From Paulownia fortunei (lineage: Eukaryota; Streptophyta; Magnoliopsida; Lamiales; Paulowniaceae): a stretch of 64,000 nt of DNA. Where the stretch lies: NCBI GenBank assembly GCA_019321725.1, contig CM033106.1, positions 27,330,118 through 27,394,117 on the forward strand. The letters run 5' to 3'. Of the stretch, positions 24,901-39,004 are shown one piece after another (the first letter of the stretch is position 1; each line of letters starts with the position of its first letter). The translations under genes were made by a program, and so were the position numbers. The notes under the pieces were generated by a model. That model made no database searches, had not been told where the DNA came from, and was given only the letters and a program-made list of their open reading frames with translations.

Positions 24901-27900
24901 ATGAAACTTTTATTTTTTTACGAGCTACTCCTTTGGATAATGTTTGTAAAGTTGAATGTATATGTGGCTGTGTGTGTGTGGGTGCAAGAGAATGTTCAAG
25001 CTCCAATCTTAGAATAGTTTGTTAATTCCTGATGGGAACTGAGGCTGTTTCATTCTAGATGTGCTTTTAATATGTTTTGCTTCTTTTGGTTAATGTCATG
25101 GCTAGTGAACAATGACTTTTACAGCTCACTTAGTAACACTGCAGTTTGTCATTAGTCACTCTATCCAGTTCAAAACGCATGCCGTGAACTTGTAGAAAGT
25201 GCGTGTGGCATAAACTTATTTTGATATTATTGAGTGTTGGACGATGATACTTGTTTGCTGATTCTACCATTTTATAGAGCGTGTTTCTCTGTTATCATAT
25301 GTATTTCATGGAAGGAACAAAATGAATTATTGGAGAGAAGATGCAAACTGTATTTCTTTCCAATGAATCTGTTCTGTCTTCGAGGATGTGTTTCCAATGG
25401 CGTAGTAATGTTTGTTCAAGTATTCAATAAATTTTTTTTGTTACAAATCTATTTATTGAAGATGCATGATGTGTCAGGTGGTTCTGTTTTTCTATTTGAT
25501 CGGAAGGTATTAAGATATTTCCGAAAGGATGGACATAATTGGAGAAAGAAAAAGGACGGGAAGACTGTTAAGGAAGCCCATGAGAAATTGAAGGTAAGCA
25601 TGGAGTGCATACAGCCAATGAAGGTTTTATGTTTAAGTATTCTTCATTATTAAATTGATCAAACAGGCACTGGATGGGTTTTCAATTTTTTACCCGTAGA
25701 GCGTCATTATTTAAGCTGGCCCAGCCTGGCCAGTCAGATGTTTCTGCTGTTCCCAGGCCAGTCTCCTAATCGGATATTTCTGCACCCAAACCAAATTGTC
25801 CTGGATCTGGATTATTTTGCGTTACTCTGTAATGATTGAACCAACTTATCCTGCATTTGCCTTTAACCAAAAGCTTATGAGTTAAGTTTTGAACTTGTGA
25901 CCTTTTCTTTATGAGACTGACCTCATTGCCACTAGGCCAACTGTTCTTTTTGTCTATGTTTTCCAGAATCTAGCAGTAAACCTGATCAGCAAAACCCAAT
26001 TTTCGTCAACCTGATTGTTGGAACCATAATACATGCATTTGATCCTCGTGTAGTCTAGAAGCTTTGTAATACTATATTTGAGATCAATTTTATACTTAGT
26101 TTAGCTACAAATATTTTTTAAGTGGACCTGGGTGGCAGTGGTTGATCTGTGAGACATCCTCCTTAACAATGCCGTGATGTTCATCGACTGTAGTCTAGAA
26201 AATTATAACATACTTTTGAATATTTGTTGTGTTCTGGAGAACTTTTCGCTATTGGTTACATGCTGGTTTTAAATTTCTTCAGGTCGGAAGTGTTGATATG
26301 TTGCACTGTTACTATGCTCATGGAGAGGATAATGAAAATTTTCAAAGGCGCAGCTACTGGTTGCTCGAGCAGTAAGTTTTGGCTTCTATAATTAGATATA
26401 TTTGCAATAATATTTTAGCTGGATCTCATGAATTGTGATAGAGCTTTGCTTGTGCTGTATCTCTCTCAGGACTCAGCTTATGTCACAATTGTATTTGTTT
26501 TATCTTCTTTTTGAATCAAATTGTACATCAGAGTCAATTTCAGTGCAATTTTTTCAAATTGTAACTGTTGCTCATCTATCCACCTCTTTAAATCTGTAGA
26601 TGGGTTAGTTGCTATCGATACGAGTAATTAGTTTTGTTTTGAATTCCATGAGAAGCAATGAAATGACCCTTGAAGAGTACAGCCTTGCAAGGTTTAAATC
26701 AAACTCTGAATAGATCAAGCAATAGTAAATTGACACCTCTTGGAAGATAAATAGTTTTAATCATGGAACTGAATCTATTTGTGTCTAGTTCACACAAACT
26801 TTAATCAATATCATGTTCTCCTTATCTAGGCTTGTCTGGGAATGAAGAGCAATGTTGCAGGATTTGTTGCCTGTTCTTACGCCACTGATTTATGTAATCA
26901 TTCATTTTTCTTTTGTCTTGATTCTATATGTTTAGTCTTGCTACTGCATATTTGTTGTGTGTAATTATGTACAGATTTATGTTCATATCTCCGTTCTGGG
27001 AGTGAATCTGCAGCCTAAAATTTTGTGTGCTTTTACTTGACATGTGATATTTTAAACACAACCAACCATGTCCTTATAAATAATCTGTGAATTTTAAACT
27101 CTTCAAAAGTATCAACAAATTCTTACCAAGTTTTCTAATCTTGTAGGGATCTCATGCACATAGTGTTTGTCCACTATTTGGAAGTCAAGGTAAGATTCCA
27201 CTAACATCATAAAATAATTTTTGTTCTGTATTGTTGGCTGCATGTTTTTTTCCCCCTAAATCATGTGACCATGAATTATCAATTTTTCTAATATTCCTCA
27301 AAATCCTCGCTAATTTTGCCAAATTTCAACTCTCTCATGAGGAATATGTTTTATGGCATGGTTCCTGTAATTGAAAATTGAGTAAGGTGGAACAGTGCAT
27401 TACAGCTTTCTTAGATTTGCCCCCGAAATTGTAAGCACATTGCCATTGCTCAAATAAATTATGAACTGCTCACGAAGCCTTTCCAATCGAAAAGTAAGTA
27501 CATAGAAAACGAGTGGCCTCAAAGTGTACTTTTATTCATATGCTCCGTGTAATAGTTTTACGCTTTAGCTGTTAACCTGTTAACAATTAATTCCAATTAC
27601 TTTAATACACTTGTCTGTTCTTGTAGCAGAAACTTAAATTATTCTATATGTAATGAAATTTAGGTTTTAGGTAAGCAAAAGTGCAATGTTGATGAATCTA
27701 ATTTGTCTTTTATTGCCCTTCTGCAGGGTAATAAGACGAATATCAGCTCTGTTAGAAACAGTGATACAGTAGTATCAAATTCCGAAAATAACAGCTCATT
27801 GTCTTCCAGTTTCCATGGAACAAGCCCCAGCAGTACCTTGACATCAGCATATGAAGATGCTGAATCAGGTAACAGTTTGCTCATCTCTTTGTCTGTGTGC

Positions 27901-30900
27901 GTGTGTGCATCTCTCTAACCAAATATCTTAGAAACAGACATAGAAATTGACACTGAAAACATTTGCATCTGTTACTCCCATGGAATCATGTTTGTGCACA
28001 CAACCTACTACAGAGGATAATCACCAAGCAAGTTCTAGATTTCATTCATATCCAGAGTCACCATTGACAGACGAAAGCCATTATGCCCGATCAAGCTCAT
28101 ATAGTCCACTTTCTAGTCCAGGTATCTACTTCATTTTACTCATCCTTATTTTTGGCATTGATTGGCCCATAATGCACTTTTAGCTGTGTGTTTTTGTGAC
28201 ACTCTTTTTATTTAAAGGGGATCAGAGTGCTTCTGCCCTGAATTATGCATCAATTTCCCGGGCGAATACAGATGGGGATTTAGGTGGAGGCAGTTTTATA
28301 TCCGGGGTTCAAGCGACGGTTGATTTGGCATCTTGGCAGGAAGTTCTCGGAAACTGTACCGCTGGTAGCATAGTATATAACATGATTCATCCGTGTCATT
28401 CAAAAAGTTTGAATGTTCAGCACTTTTGAGTGAGATCATATGCTTTTTTTGAACAGGTGAGATTGCTTACAAAGAGGAATCTGGCTGTTCTCTGCTTGCC
28501 CATGCCAACTGGCAGGTATTTAACTGTTTTTCTCTTTCTGACATTTTCTTTTACCAAATATTACACATGCCTTACAATGTTTATATTGTAAACATTGAAA
28601 CTCAAATATTTTGCTGCAGAACATTCGCCTTGATATCATTATCAATCTGTTTCTTGTCACAAAGCCTCTCTTATAAGTGTCTCCCTGCTCGATAATTTAC
28701 AACTGTCCTGATTTTTATTTATTTTTGTATTTCAGCATACATGAAGCATACTGATTTTGTATGGAGAACCTGCCAAAAATGCAAAATCCCATGATTGCTC
28801 TATTATTACTATATAATGATTCTTCTAATACTACTGTACACACGAATCCATTCCCATATACAAATATGTATCCATCTCTCTCGTTTTATTTTTCTTTTGT
28901 ATTGCTGTTTCTTTCCTTGGGGGTGGGTATGATGTCATGGGAGTACTAAAAAATGTATCAAACATGAAACAATTGATAACCTGCTTTATGTGCAGTTCGA
29001 AATCATTGAATATCTCTGCTAGTCCTTTCTCATGAAGATTGATTGTTGTCACTGAATTGTGCACCAAAAGGGTCTTAATTCTTAAGACAATTCCTGCGTG
29101 TAAATGATAAATCAAGACCCAAGGCCTTCTTTAAGCAAAAAGTGTCTCTTTAACCCCAATATCTCCTATATTTCTTTGAAGTTTGGTTTCTGCACTAATT
29201 TTAGCTTTGATCCCATAGCTGTCATTTGCTTACCTGATTTGATGTCTATCAGTTGAATAGCGATTTGAAATATTAGATCAAACCTTATTCCATGATATTC
29301 ACATGAGACCCTCTTTAAGAAAGTCACGAAGAGATTGATCCACGATTTATGTTAAAGCGAATCACATTTGGCCCTTTTTCTCTTCTGTGAATTTCCAGAT
29401 CAGGATTCATAGTTCTGAAAAGTGAGAACTATTGATCACCCACTCAAATCATGCTAACAACTTGTTTGGCTTATTTATTGGCAACATAAACAAAGTGTTT
29501 TCCCAGCTTCGAGCCATATGTAATTTGACCATGTTGTTGTGGTTCCATCATACATGTAAATACTAGGTCATCTGGATTGCTTATCAAATTGGATGCTAGT
29601 TTCTCTCCTCAATATGTTCATGAATTGATTTTTGAACTTCTGTTCAGCGGTCTTTTGAAGGCCATTCATTGCACTTGCACAGTCAGACCATGAACCAAAA
29701 TTTGATCTTGAATTTACCTCGTGATCGTGGAAGTAATTTGTTTGTGGAGAAATCACGTCCTCCGAATCAAGAGGATTATGTGGAGCCATTTTACACTCTT
29801 CCTGATGAGCAGAACGAGCAGTCTGAGCAAAGGAATCAAGTGCTACTTTTAGATGCAGAAACTGAAAATGCAATGAATCCAACTATGGATAATTTTATGA
29901 CTACAATAGGAAACGAAAACTACTCTTTCTTCCTGAAAAAGCCATTGATAAGTGGCTTGCAAAAAGACGAAAGCTTGAAGAAAGTTGACAGCTTCTCCCG
30001 TTGGATTGCTAAAGAACTTGGGGAAACCGATGAACTGAACTTGCAGTCAAGTAATGGAATTTCATGGAGTATCATGGGTAGTGAGTATGACTCCAGTATG
30101 TCTGCTCAATTGCAAGTGGATACAGACACACTGAATCCGTCAATTTCTCAGGACCAGCTTTTTAGCATTATTGATTTTTCACCAAGCTGGGCTTACACAA
30201 ACTTGGAGACCAAGGTACTTGGTGTTAACTTTGACCGTGGTATCAGTCTTGAGAGTGCAACCAATTTATCATTTAAGCAAGTATATATGCCCTGCTTCTA
30301 TCTGCAGAAGTATGGTCTAAACTATTGTTTATATTTCTTATGCTGTGTGAATTAGTTCGCCAGACATTTTGTTCTTTGATCTCTCTCTTCTAATCTATCA
30401 TCTCTTGTCGTGAACAGAGGGCCAACGCTGTTATTTTGCTATGAATTTTTTCATTTTGATGTGAGAACTCATATAAAGTTGTGTTTTGTCATGCTTGGTC
30501 TACCTTAACTAGATGAAATCGCTGTTATTATTGTTGCTATTAATATCTTTTTTTATTGCCACAAAGCAGGTCCTTGTCACTGGAACATTTCTCAAGAGTG
30601 AACAAGAGTTATCAAAATGCAGATGGTCAGTTATGTTTGGACAAGTGGAGGTAACAGCAGAGGTTTTAGCAGATGGGATTCTTTGTTGCCGGGCTCCACT
30701 ACACAGGCCTGGACTTGTCCCTTTCTACGTAACTTGTTCAAACAGATTGGCTTGTAGTGAAATACGAGAATTTGAATACAGGTTTGGACCAGACCAAAAT
30801 ATGGGTGCTATCGTACATGGAGATAGTGCAACTGTGATGCATCTTTATCAACGATTTGAGACGATATTATCCCTTGGACCCATTGGCAGTCATGTGAGTT

Positions 30901-33900
30901 CTGCTGGAAACGACTATGAAAAACAGAATACAGTCAATAAAATCTTTTCTTTGATGGAAGAGGAGAACAACCAGGAGCCAAAGCTGACTTCAGAAAAGGA
31001 CACATCAGTGCTGAAGGTGATTGGGGAACTGTTCCTTGAAAAGCAGCTAAAAGAGAAGTTTTACTCTTGGCTTCTGAACAGAGTAACTGAAGATGGCAAG
31101 GGGCTAACAATTGTCGATGAAGGGGGTCAAGGTGTGTTGCACTTGGCAGCTGCTCTTGGCTTTAATTGGGTCCTCCAGCCAATTATAGTTTCAGGAATCA
31201 GAATAGATTTTCGTGATGTGAATGGATGGACAGCACTTCATTGGGCTGCATATTATGGCAGGTAGAATGCTTTGAACTTAGTGTTGAACAAAACACATTA
31301 TGGGCCTTGCTCTTTATTTGCTTTTGCACCTAGAGCTGAAATTATGCTACTGAAGCAGAAACCTTGCCCTATCGCCCCTACTTTATTCACTGTTCTGCTA
31401 AGTATTATAATAGGTAGCTAGCTTCTGACTGCTTTTAGTTATGGAAAGAGTGCATTTCTATTTTAACCTTCAACTTCAATGACATAGCTGTATAATATTT
31501 TAGTCAATTGAGGTTTTACTTGTTTCTGATGCCAACGGATTCTGAAATTTTGTTTGGCATGATCTCCATCAATATGTGCCCTTTGAATGTCCAATTATAT
31601 TTTACTATAACCAGAGAGTTCATCTCAAACGAAAAGATATGAGTTAAACTTGTACTCTTGAGTCTTGATACTGGATTTCTTCTCAAATTAACCTTTACTA
31701 ATTCCTTCCCATTCTGTTGTTAAAAATAGAAACAGAAAAGTTTAAGCAAAAGTTTCTGCTTCATATTAACAGTTTCTTCTTGTTTAATAGGGAGGACACA
31801 GTCGCTGCCCTTGTTTCTTTGGGTGCAGCTCCTGGAGCACTGACGGATCCATCTGCTGAATATCCTTTGGGTAGAACTCCTGCAGACCTGGCTTCTTCCA
31901 GTGGACACAAGGGGATATCTGGGTTTCTTGCTGAGACTTCTCTGACCACGCACCTCTCAACTCTTGGAGTGAATGATCCACAGGAAGATGGTATCTCGGA
32001 AGTTTCTGGAGTGAAAGCAATACAGACAGTCTCAGAACGTTTAGCAGTTCCAACAACTGAAGAGGATGTGCTGGATACACTCTCACTCAAGGATTCGCTT
32101 GCTGCTGTCTGTAATGCTACTCAAGCAGCAGCTCGCATTCATCAAATCTTCCGCATTCAGTCATTTCAGAGGAAGCAGTTTATTGAACATGGCAGTGATG
32201 AGTTGCTGACTCCAGATGAGCATTCTATTGCTCTTGTAGCTGCTAAAACCTCCAGGTTAGGTCATTCTAATGGTATGGCTAATGCTGCAGCAGTGCACAT
32301 TCAGAAAAAGTTTCGTGGTTGGAAGAAGCGAAAAGAATTTCTGTTAATTCGACAAAAAATTGTTAAAATCCAGGTGCTTTGCTTCTTTCAAGGAGTGCAA
32401 ACTTTTTAATTTTTGAAGCATCGAAATAGATTCTCATAATTTCTTTTCATTATCTACCAATATTGATAAGTGTGAGGAATATGGTGACTGCATGATTAAA
32501 ATTTTCGAAAAAAAAAAGACAAGGCAACTTTAATCTTAAAAATGTTGCCGAAATCTTACTTCTCCAGCTTTTCTGAGCCTATTATAGTTATAAGCGTGAC
32601 CATTCTTTTTCCTTATCATGTATACTTTAGGCTGACCTTCTCCTATTTAGTAGACGGCTAATTTCCACTTTTTGAATGTATCAAGCATATTCCTATAGCA
32701 CTGACTTTTCTCTTTTTGTGGTTAAAGGCTCACTTTAGGGGGCATCAGGTTAGGAAAAAATATAAAACTATTATCTGGTCAGTGGGAATATTGGAGAAGG
32801 TGATTCTGCGCTGGAGACGTAAAGGGAGTGGATTGCGTGGATTCCGATCTGATGCTGTTCTAAAAGGGCCATACATACAGGGCTCCTTGCCACAGGAAGA
32901 CGATTATGACTTTCTGAAGGAAGGAAGAAAGCAAACTGAAGAAAGGATGCAAAAAGCACTTGCTAGGGTGAAGTCTATGGCTCAATACCCTGAAGCACGA
33001 GCTCAGTACCGTAGGCTGCTAACTGCTGCCGAAGGGTTCCGCGAAACTAAGGTATCTATTTATGTTTTGGTAAAACCAATGCACACATAACTGTGTATGG
33101 AAGGTGCATATCTGTATGTTTATAACATACTACAGTTAGTATAAGTGCTCAGAAGTGAGATTGCCTATTATCAATTAAGACTTATTAATGATTGTTCTTC
33201 AAGATTCTTGAGTGATGTTCATCTTGGAAGAAAACATTAATTGTGTTAGTTGTGCTTAAATAATCTCTCCTTCTCTCTCTTCCCATTATATTAAACTTTT
33301 CTGATTACCTCACTGCTTGGCATATAGCATCTTCAAAGCTTCTGCTCAAACGCTTTTTTCGTTTTTTATTTGGTAAATATTTTTGAATTAAAAATAAAGA
33401 TATGCCTGTTAGTCTTTTCAGGAAGTGTTGCATATGTATGTTGCTCCAAGAAATAGGACTGAACACTGGACTTCTAAGTAGCAGCCTCACCAACCTGACT
33501 AGAATGCTAAAAACTAGTAACTTATGCTAATCTAGGTGACTGTTTTTACTGAGTAATTTCTTTCAGAATGATTGTGCCTATATTCTCTCTTGAAAAAATT
33601 ACTCAGAATTGATGCACACATGCCATTTTCCTGTTGGGATTTGAATAATTTCGGTTTAGTTTTGCTGACATGACAGCTGGGAGATATGTCCGGAAACTCT
33701 TGTCTGTGGTGCTTATAATCTTTCCATCTATTATGCCTTAAGCTGCCTACACTCTTCAAACTTTGAGACTATAAAAAAAATAAAATTCATTTGGTAGCTT
33801 AACTGGTGCTGGAATCATGAAAAGTTAAGGTTCAGGGAAGGTCTTCCATGAGAAGATGTTTCAGTTTATTTAATGTACTGCCAAGTTTACTTCTGGATAT

Positions 33901-34838
33901 AGGTCACTCGCTGTTTGGAATGACAGCCTCAAAGATAATTCTCATGCCATCATTAATCTAGCATTCTGTGATAATTCTCACGCTGTTGTTTCTCTAACAC
34001 AGACATGCATTGTCGCACAAGGAAACAAATAATTGTCATCTTTTGGACTATAGAGCAGTAGTTCTGATGTTAATAACAATTGGCATTCTTCTCTTTAGTA
34101 ATCTGCCTCATCCAGCAGAGTAGAAATTTTGATTTTTGAGAAAGATGCTAACTGCCCTCTACCCTCTACCCTCTACCCTCCTGGAATGTTATATTGTGCG
34201 TTCGATAACAGCTTGAAATCATACAATTGTATTGAAGTTTCGGGTGAATAATTTCTTTCAAGACATCTATAAGACCTTGCGTCATCATTCAGATCTCTGC
34301 AACAAAGCACAAACTCTTGCTAGACAGAATTTACTCTTCCATCTATTTGGGTCTACAAACAAACTGCTCTTTAGTTTGTCTAAGGAATTCTCAAATTATT
34401 AGGATTTAAAATTCTTGGTTTCTTGTAGCTTTAGTAGTTCGCTCACGTACAATAATTTCCTACTTTAATGGCAAAAAGTACAAATATATAGTATGATTAT
34501 AAAGATGATATCATAGAAAGAGTACTCGTCATTACATATCAGATACTGAACTGAATATATATAATCAGCAAATAAAACAAGAGAAAAAAAGATCAAAATT
34601 GTTGTTAGTTTGGCACTTGATGCCTTGATTTGGCTATCCTTTCCTGTTTTTGAATTGGTAATCGATCATGTTCAAATTTTCTAATTTCTTTTTCTCTTTT
34701 CATCCCTTATGTTTTCTGCAGGATGCTTCAGATGTGATCCCAGACAGCATTGAAGATGTAATTTACCCTGAAGATGATCTAATTGATGTTGAAACTTTGT
34801 TTGACGATGATACTTTCATGTCTCTAGCATTCCAATGA
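21937..34838 (+). CDS. CAMTA2: Calmodulin-binding transcription activator, CAMTA2-type, complete
   Basis: CAMTA proteins are nuclear calcium/calmodulin-responsive transcription factors acting in cold, defence and stress signalling. Fourteen exons keep frame: 21937-21976, 23068-23187, 25478-25593, 26283-26371, 27147-27189, 27727-27868, 28014-28121, 28218-28364, 28457-28515, 29648-30214, 30570-31261, 31791-32373, 32728-33051, 34722-34838. They give 1048 residues, a usual family length. The CG-1 DNA-binding domain fills about residues 14-136 (VLRYFRKDGHNWRKKKDGKT, HCYYAHGEDN). A TIG domain follows at about 460-560 (FSPSWAY, VPFYVTCSNRLACSE). Ankyrin repeats lie at about 660-755 (VLHLAAALGF, GWTALHWAAYYGRED). 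IQ motifs (AAVHIQKKFRGWKKRKEF, GHQVRKKY) and the calmodulin-binding helix (LRWRRKGSGLRGF) follow. The tail DDDTFMSLAFQ is nearly identical to Arabidopsis CAMTA2 as I recall it; CAMTA1 is the alternative. Confidence 0.95.
34154..34180. repeat. Short tandem repeat CCCTCTA, about 3.7 copies
   Basis: CCCTCTA is repeated head to tail in CAMTA2 intron 13. It resembles but is not the plant telomere unit CCCTAAA. Confidence 0.85.
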
Positions 34839-35512
34839 GCATCAGGGATTACCTTCTTTCTTAGATATGCCTAGCTTTCTGTAATTGCTTATTCTTACAA
34901 AATAGAATCTTAAAAAATAATGTAATTTTCTTTTTGTAAATATTTTGTGGTACAAAAATGGGTGAACCTTGTAGAATGCCTATAATGATATTTGAACATC
35001 ATTTTATGAAGAGGATAATTGTCCGTAGGCAATTTTTTTTCTTCCGAGTTACTTTTATTATGTTTGAATTAACCAAATTAGCTGACTGGCATGGCTGACA
35101 TCTTTATTGATCGTCTTGGCTGCAAAAGTAGAAAATAACGGAGAACCTTAGTTGATAGTTTCAACTTTCAAACCATACAAGATGCTAAATCTGAAAAGTT
35201 GAGCAATCAGTCATAACCTTCGCAACATCATAAAAACAACGAAAGAGAATCAAGAAAGCTAAGAGCAGACGTGGAATTCCAGATAAAACTCCATTCCAAG
35301 AAACAGTCGGCAACAAATATTTTATCAAATCACCCCCATTTATTGTCTAAACTGAACTTGGACCAATGTTATTCCATATTGTACACGAGGAGCCTTGTGC
35401 AGGTGCCACATGCTATGGGGTAAATAAAATTAGACCAAAAATGGGTATGCTGTACGGCGAATGCCTTGGAAACAAGTAAGAGACAGGTCCTTGGTTAAAT
35501 GAACTTTTTTGT
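34839..35512. other. Convergent 3' spacer between CAMTA2 and the UBP gene
   Basis: Both genes end into this 0.67 kb stretch, so it must hold both 3' untranslated regions and poly(A) sites. It is AT-rich, with AATAA-type stretches after the CAMTA2 stop. No gene or repeat was recognised. Confidence 0.6.
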
Positions 35513-38500
35513 TCAGTACTTGTCAGCAGTGAGGCTTTCATAGAACAGAATGTATCCATGATCTGTGTTGCTTGAGTATTCTTGGGCAGATCCAAAAAAC
35601 GTCTGGATAGCAGACTCATCGATCATCTCCACATTCTCATCATCGAAAAACAGCCAGTGATTGTGACTTTTGACAAGACTAACATAATGCCCATGATTTG
35701 GCCCACTCCCAACATGAACCACCACAGCGAACAATGAGTACTCGGAGTCGGCATCCTCCACAGTGGTGCTGAGTTTCAGTTCCAGGGGGAATGCGACGCG
35801 ATAGGATAACTTTTTGTGTCTATTTAACTGTTCCATGAACTTGAATCGCTTGAGATGAATGACCAGGATACGAGGTGGCTTCTTTATCTTCATCCTCTTC
35901 TGGGCTTCTTGCAAACTGTGTTTGAGTTAGCAAAATTAACCTTCTTTTTCATGATAATATGCTCACAATGATAAACAAGGGCACCTACCTACAGCATTTA
36001 TCACAGAAGAATTTATCTTCAGCATTCAGGGTTTCTGTAGAGCTGAAATTCTTGAGGCAGCTAGTAATTGAACTGTTTTGCTCAATATCGAGGCTTAGAT
36101 CTAAGAATGTCTCATCCCTTGCAGTAACTGTCTCACACCTTAAACACCTTGTCTCATTTGTAAGAATACCCTGCATCTCATTAAAAGCCAAGATCAAACA
36201 TTAGGCAAGACGACCCCCCCAAAAATAAATAAATAAATAAATAAAATCATTAAACAAGACTTGTTACATATGAGATAGGGACTTTACAAAGATCCGGCTA
36301 CTGTACACATGCTTTTGAAGCATTGAGAATATGCCCCATTGAAGTTCCAAATTCTAGAATATCCAATATATTTACCTGAAAAATTTTGTGCACCCAAGTA
36401 ACTGATGGTTCCTGCTTAACACCGTTGACCTGACCATTACTGGACCCATTTGCAACACCCTGACTTGTCGCTTTGTGAGACTCTTTCTCCAGTATATCAA
36501 CAAGTTGATTTAGCAAAAAGTTCAGAAATTCATGAGCATCCTGCATGACAGCACCAATATTGATCAGTATTACATGAATATCTATCATGAAACTCACGAG
36601 AAAGAAGCATCATGAAGAAGATTCTGTATTACATTGTGTGCCAAGCCACATATATATAATAAAGTCCACTGCCATCCCACTCAACTCAACCTCTAATACC
36701 AAATGAACTAAAGACCTTTTTCTCAAACTACGGGAATAAACTGGATTTATTTTCCCAAAACATTTTCATTGTCCCTTCAATCTCCCAAAATAAAATCAAA
36801 CTCCAGTACATTCTCCCAAAACACTTTCCCCAAAACACCCAAAAGAAATTCAAACAATCCCTAAGGCTCCCAGAAATGTAAGCATTTTTTTCAAGATAAT
36901 ATGTACCTAGCCACAAAAAGAATTACACCACTCATCAGAAAAAGCAACTTATGGAAGAAGCAGCGCCTCCACTGGACATTAAAAAAATGGATAGGCATAA
37001 CTAGAACATAAGTCACATAGGGCAATTAATAAAATTCTCACTCTTGGATAAAGAGGAAAGTGAGAGAGTTATTCTCCAAATGACTCTAAGTCCCTGACTT
37101 GAATTTCTGGAATCACTTAAACGAAGTGTGTAAAGGCAATTGCTAAGTACTGAAATGTATGTTTGAACTTGAGAAAAGCATCTTGGGTTAAATTATTAGT
37201 GAATACATACAAAACTCTTCATCTTCAAAAAAAGGACAGACCAGGACAGATTTGCCATTTTACTCGAAAACATAGATGATATATTCTCCGATAAAACTAG
37301 CTCAGTACCTCTAATAAGCAAGTAGAAAGAACCTATCTTTACCAGTAACAAACCTGATGCATGTATCCTCGGAAAACGTCATTTTCTTTTCTAACTCTTT
37401 GTACAAAGCGTTTTGGAGCTATCACACCTGTTTTCTTCTTCTGTGAACTTATCTGCATAAAGAACAATTGGCATGTTGGTTAATCTCAAGAGAATATCAC
37501 CTTAAAACTTCAAATTGACTATTTCATACATGTGTAATCTTTGCAATAACACCTAAACTGCTAGCTGCAGGCCCAGCAGGACAGTCATGGGCCAGCCCCA
37601 TGTTTGCCACGTTTCCTGTGGACCATATTGGGTGATGGATGACATGCCAACATACTTTTGACGGTAATCATGAAACTGTAATCAGTGTTATTGAACAGAT
37701 AACGATAAAAATCTTAGAAAAGATCAAGTGTAATTTCATGAAGTGCTAGTAACCATGATAAACATATGCCATATCTGATGGATTCTTCTAGCATGCACAC
37801 ACTTGGATCTCATACAGTAAGTTACCTCAAAATCAACAAAACTACTTAAAAATGAAAGCAGTCTAATGTCTACAGAATAGCACCTAGCTCTAATGCTACA
37901 AAGGTGCATAAAGGCTACCAAATATGAAATACTGCATTTCTTACTAAATATACTACCTGTGAGAACAGTTCTGCAAGACATGTTAAGAGGTTTTCATCTG
38001 CTTCGCCTTGGTTTTTGTTATTTGAATAATACTCGAGTAGTTGTTCACGAAAAGGTACGCAAAAGTAAAGAGCCTGGAAAACAGAATCAAGTCATGACAA
38101 AATACGAAATATCCAAGACTCTGCGAGCATATGAGATTAGTTTGTAGCATAACATGCAACATTGGTTTAATTATTGATTCTACTTTTCCAAAAATTGCAT
38201 ATACTACACAAGAGAATCTTATTTTTATAACACTTCTTTTGGCATCTGTAAAACCTTTAATTATTATAACCTCAAAAATATGCAATTCTCTCAACAACTA
38301 GCAACAAACTCAAAAGCACCACCTCCCCCTCCATCTACAGCATTACTATGGGATGCTTGTTGCGGTATGGACAAGATGGTGCAGCAGTCAACGGATATCT
38401 CATCAGCAGTCATTTGGTATGAAGCTACCCAAAAAATGAAGGCAATGCACACGGTAAACCTTATGCGAAGATCAAAAAAATATTTTTCTTTAAATGAGGT

Positions 38501-39004
38501 CTTAACATATCTTCCCCAAAATTAAATCAACCAAACCAGGACACGCATCAGTTATTATTTCTGCCCAAGCAATCAGAACATCAAAAACTTTAGCAGCACA
38601 CTCAATCAAAACTTGCCCAGATAATTAGCCTTACGGGAAGCAAACAGCATAGCAATTAAAGTATCTAATTTAGCTTGCTTCATGGTAATTAATCGCATCA
38701 TAAAGAAAAAAATATTCCTTTTCCTCCTTAAATTTCTTGTTCTCTTTTGGGCGAACCACAAATGTCCCACAAAAACTACGCTTTTGCAATTTCAAGAAAA
38801 AATTGTAAAACATAAACCAAAAGAAATAAAACCCACAACTCAAACATAATAAAAAACCAAAAGATCAAGAAATAGCAAGCTACCCACCTGGAGGACGCTG
38901 TTGCAATAGCAAGTGTTGCCGAAATTCTCCAAGCCGAAATATCTTTCGCCTTCGGGAAAATGGTCGCCCAAAGCCTTCTCTAACTTGGAACCCGCCACAC
39001 CCAT
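35513..39004 (-). CDS. UBP3/UBP4: Ubiquitin carboxyl-terminal hydrolase, UBP3/UBP4 type, complete
   Basis: This is a cysteine protease of the USP/C19 family that removes ubiquitin; in Arabidopsis the UBP3/UBP4 pair is nuclear and needed for pollen. Six exons in frame: 38888-39004, 37957-38073, 37354-37452, 36376-36540, 35989-36170, 35513-35915, giving 360 residues (relatives about 365-371). The Cys box [12 protein letters not shown] puts the nucleophile at Cys32. The zinc-ribbon Cys pairs are CLRC and CDKC. The His box is [11 protein letters not shown], followed by WLFFDDENV. The start MGVAGS was chosen because relatives begin MGAAGS; an in-frame ATG at 39028 would add eight residues (MVDGVTLT). 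The conserved core ([19 protein letters not shown]) is nearly unchanged from Arabidopsis by memory. I cannot say which of the two paralogues it matches, since many species have one. Confidence 0.95.
36700..36915. repeat. Possible degenerate insertion in UBP intron 3
   Basis: This patch of the 0.8 kb intron between the third and fourth UBP exons is full of short related words (TCCCAAAACA, CTCCCAAAATAAA, CCCAAAACACTTTCCCC). They resemble the arms of the hAT-like elements elsewhere in the window. Borders are not resolvable by eye. Confidence 0.25.

Noticed and set aside
30513..30569. Hydrophobic leader-like peptide starting MKSLLLLLLLISFF
   Set aside because: It is intron sequence with a T-rich acceptor tract immediately upstream of CAMTA2 exon 11, not a signal peptide.
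31720..32090. Three overlapping minus-strand frames of 77-109 residues
   Set aside because: They lie opposite CAMTA2 exon 12, which is firmly supported; the frames are complementary shadows.
34154..34180. Telomere-like CCCTCTA repeat
   Set aside because: The unit differs from the plant telomere repeat and there are fewer than four copies, so it is a simple microsatellite.
38280..38525. 81-residue plus-strand frame in the first UBP intron
   Set aside because: No known domain, and it lies opposite an intron whose borders are well supported. I saw no splice or promoter context for a gene.
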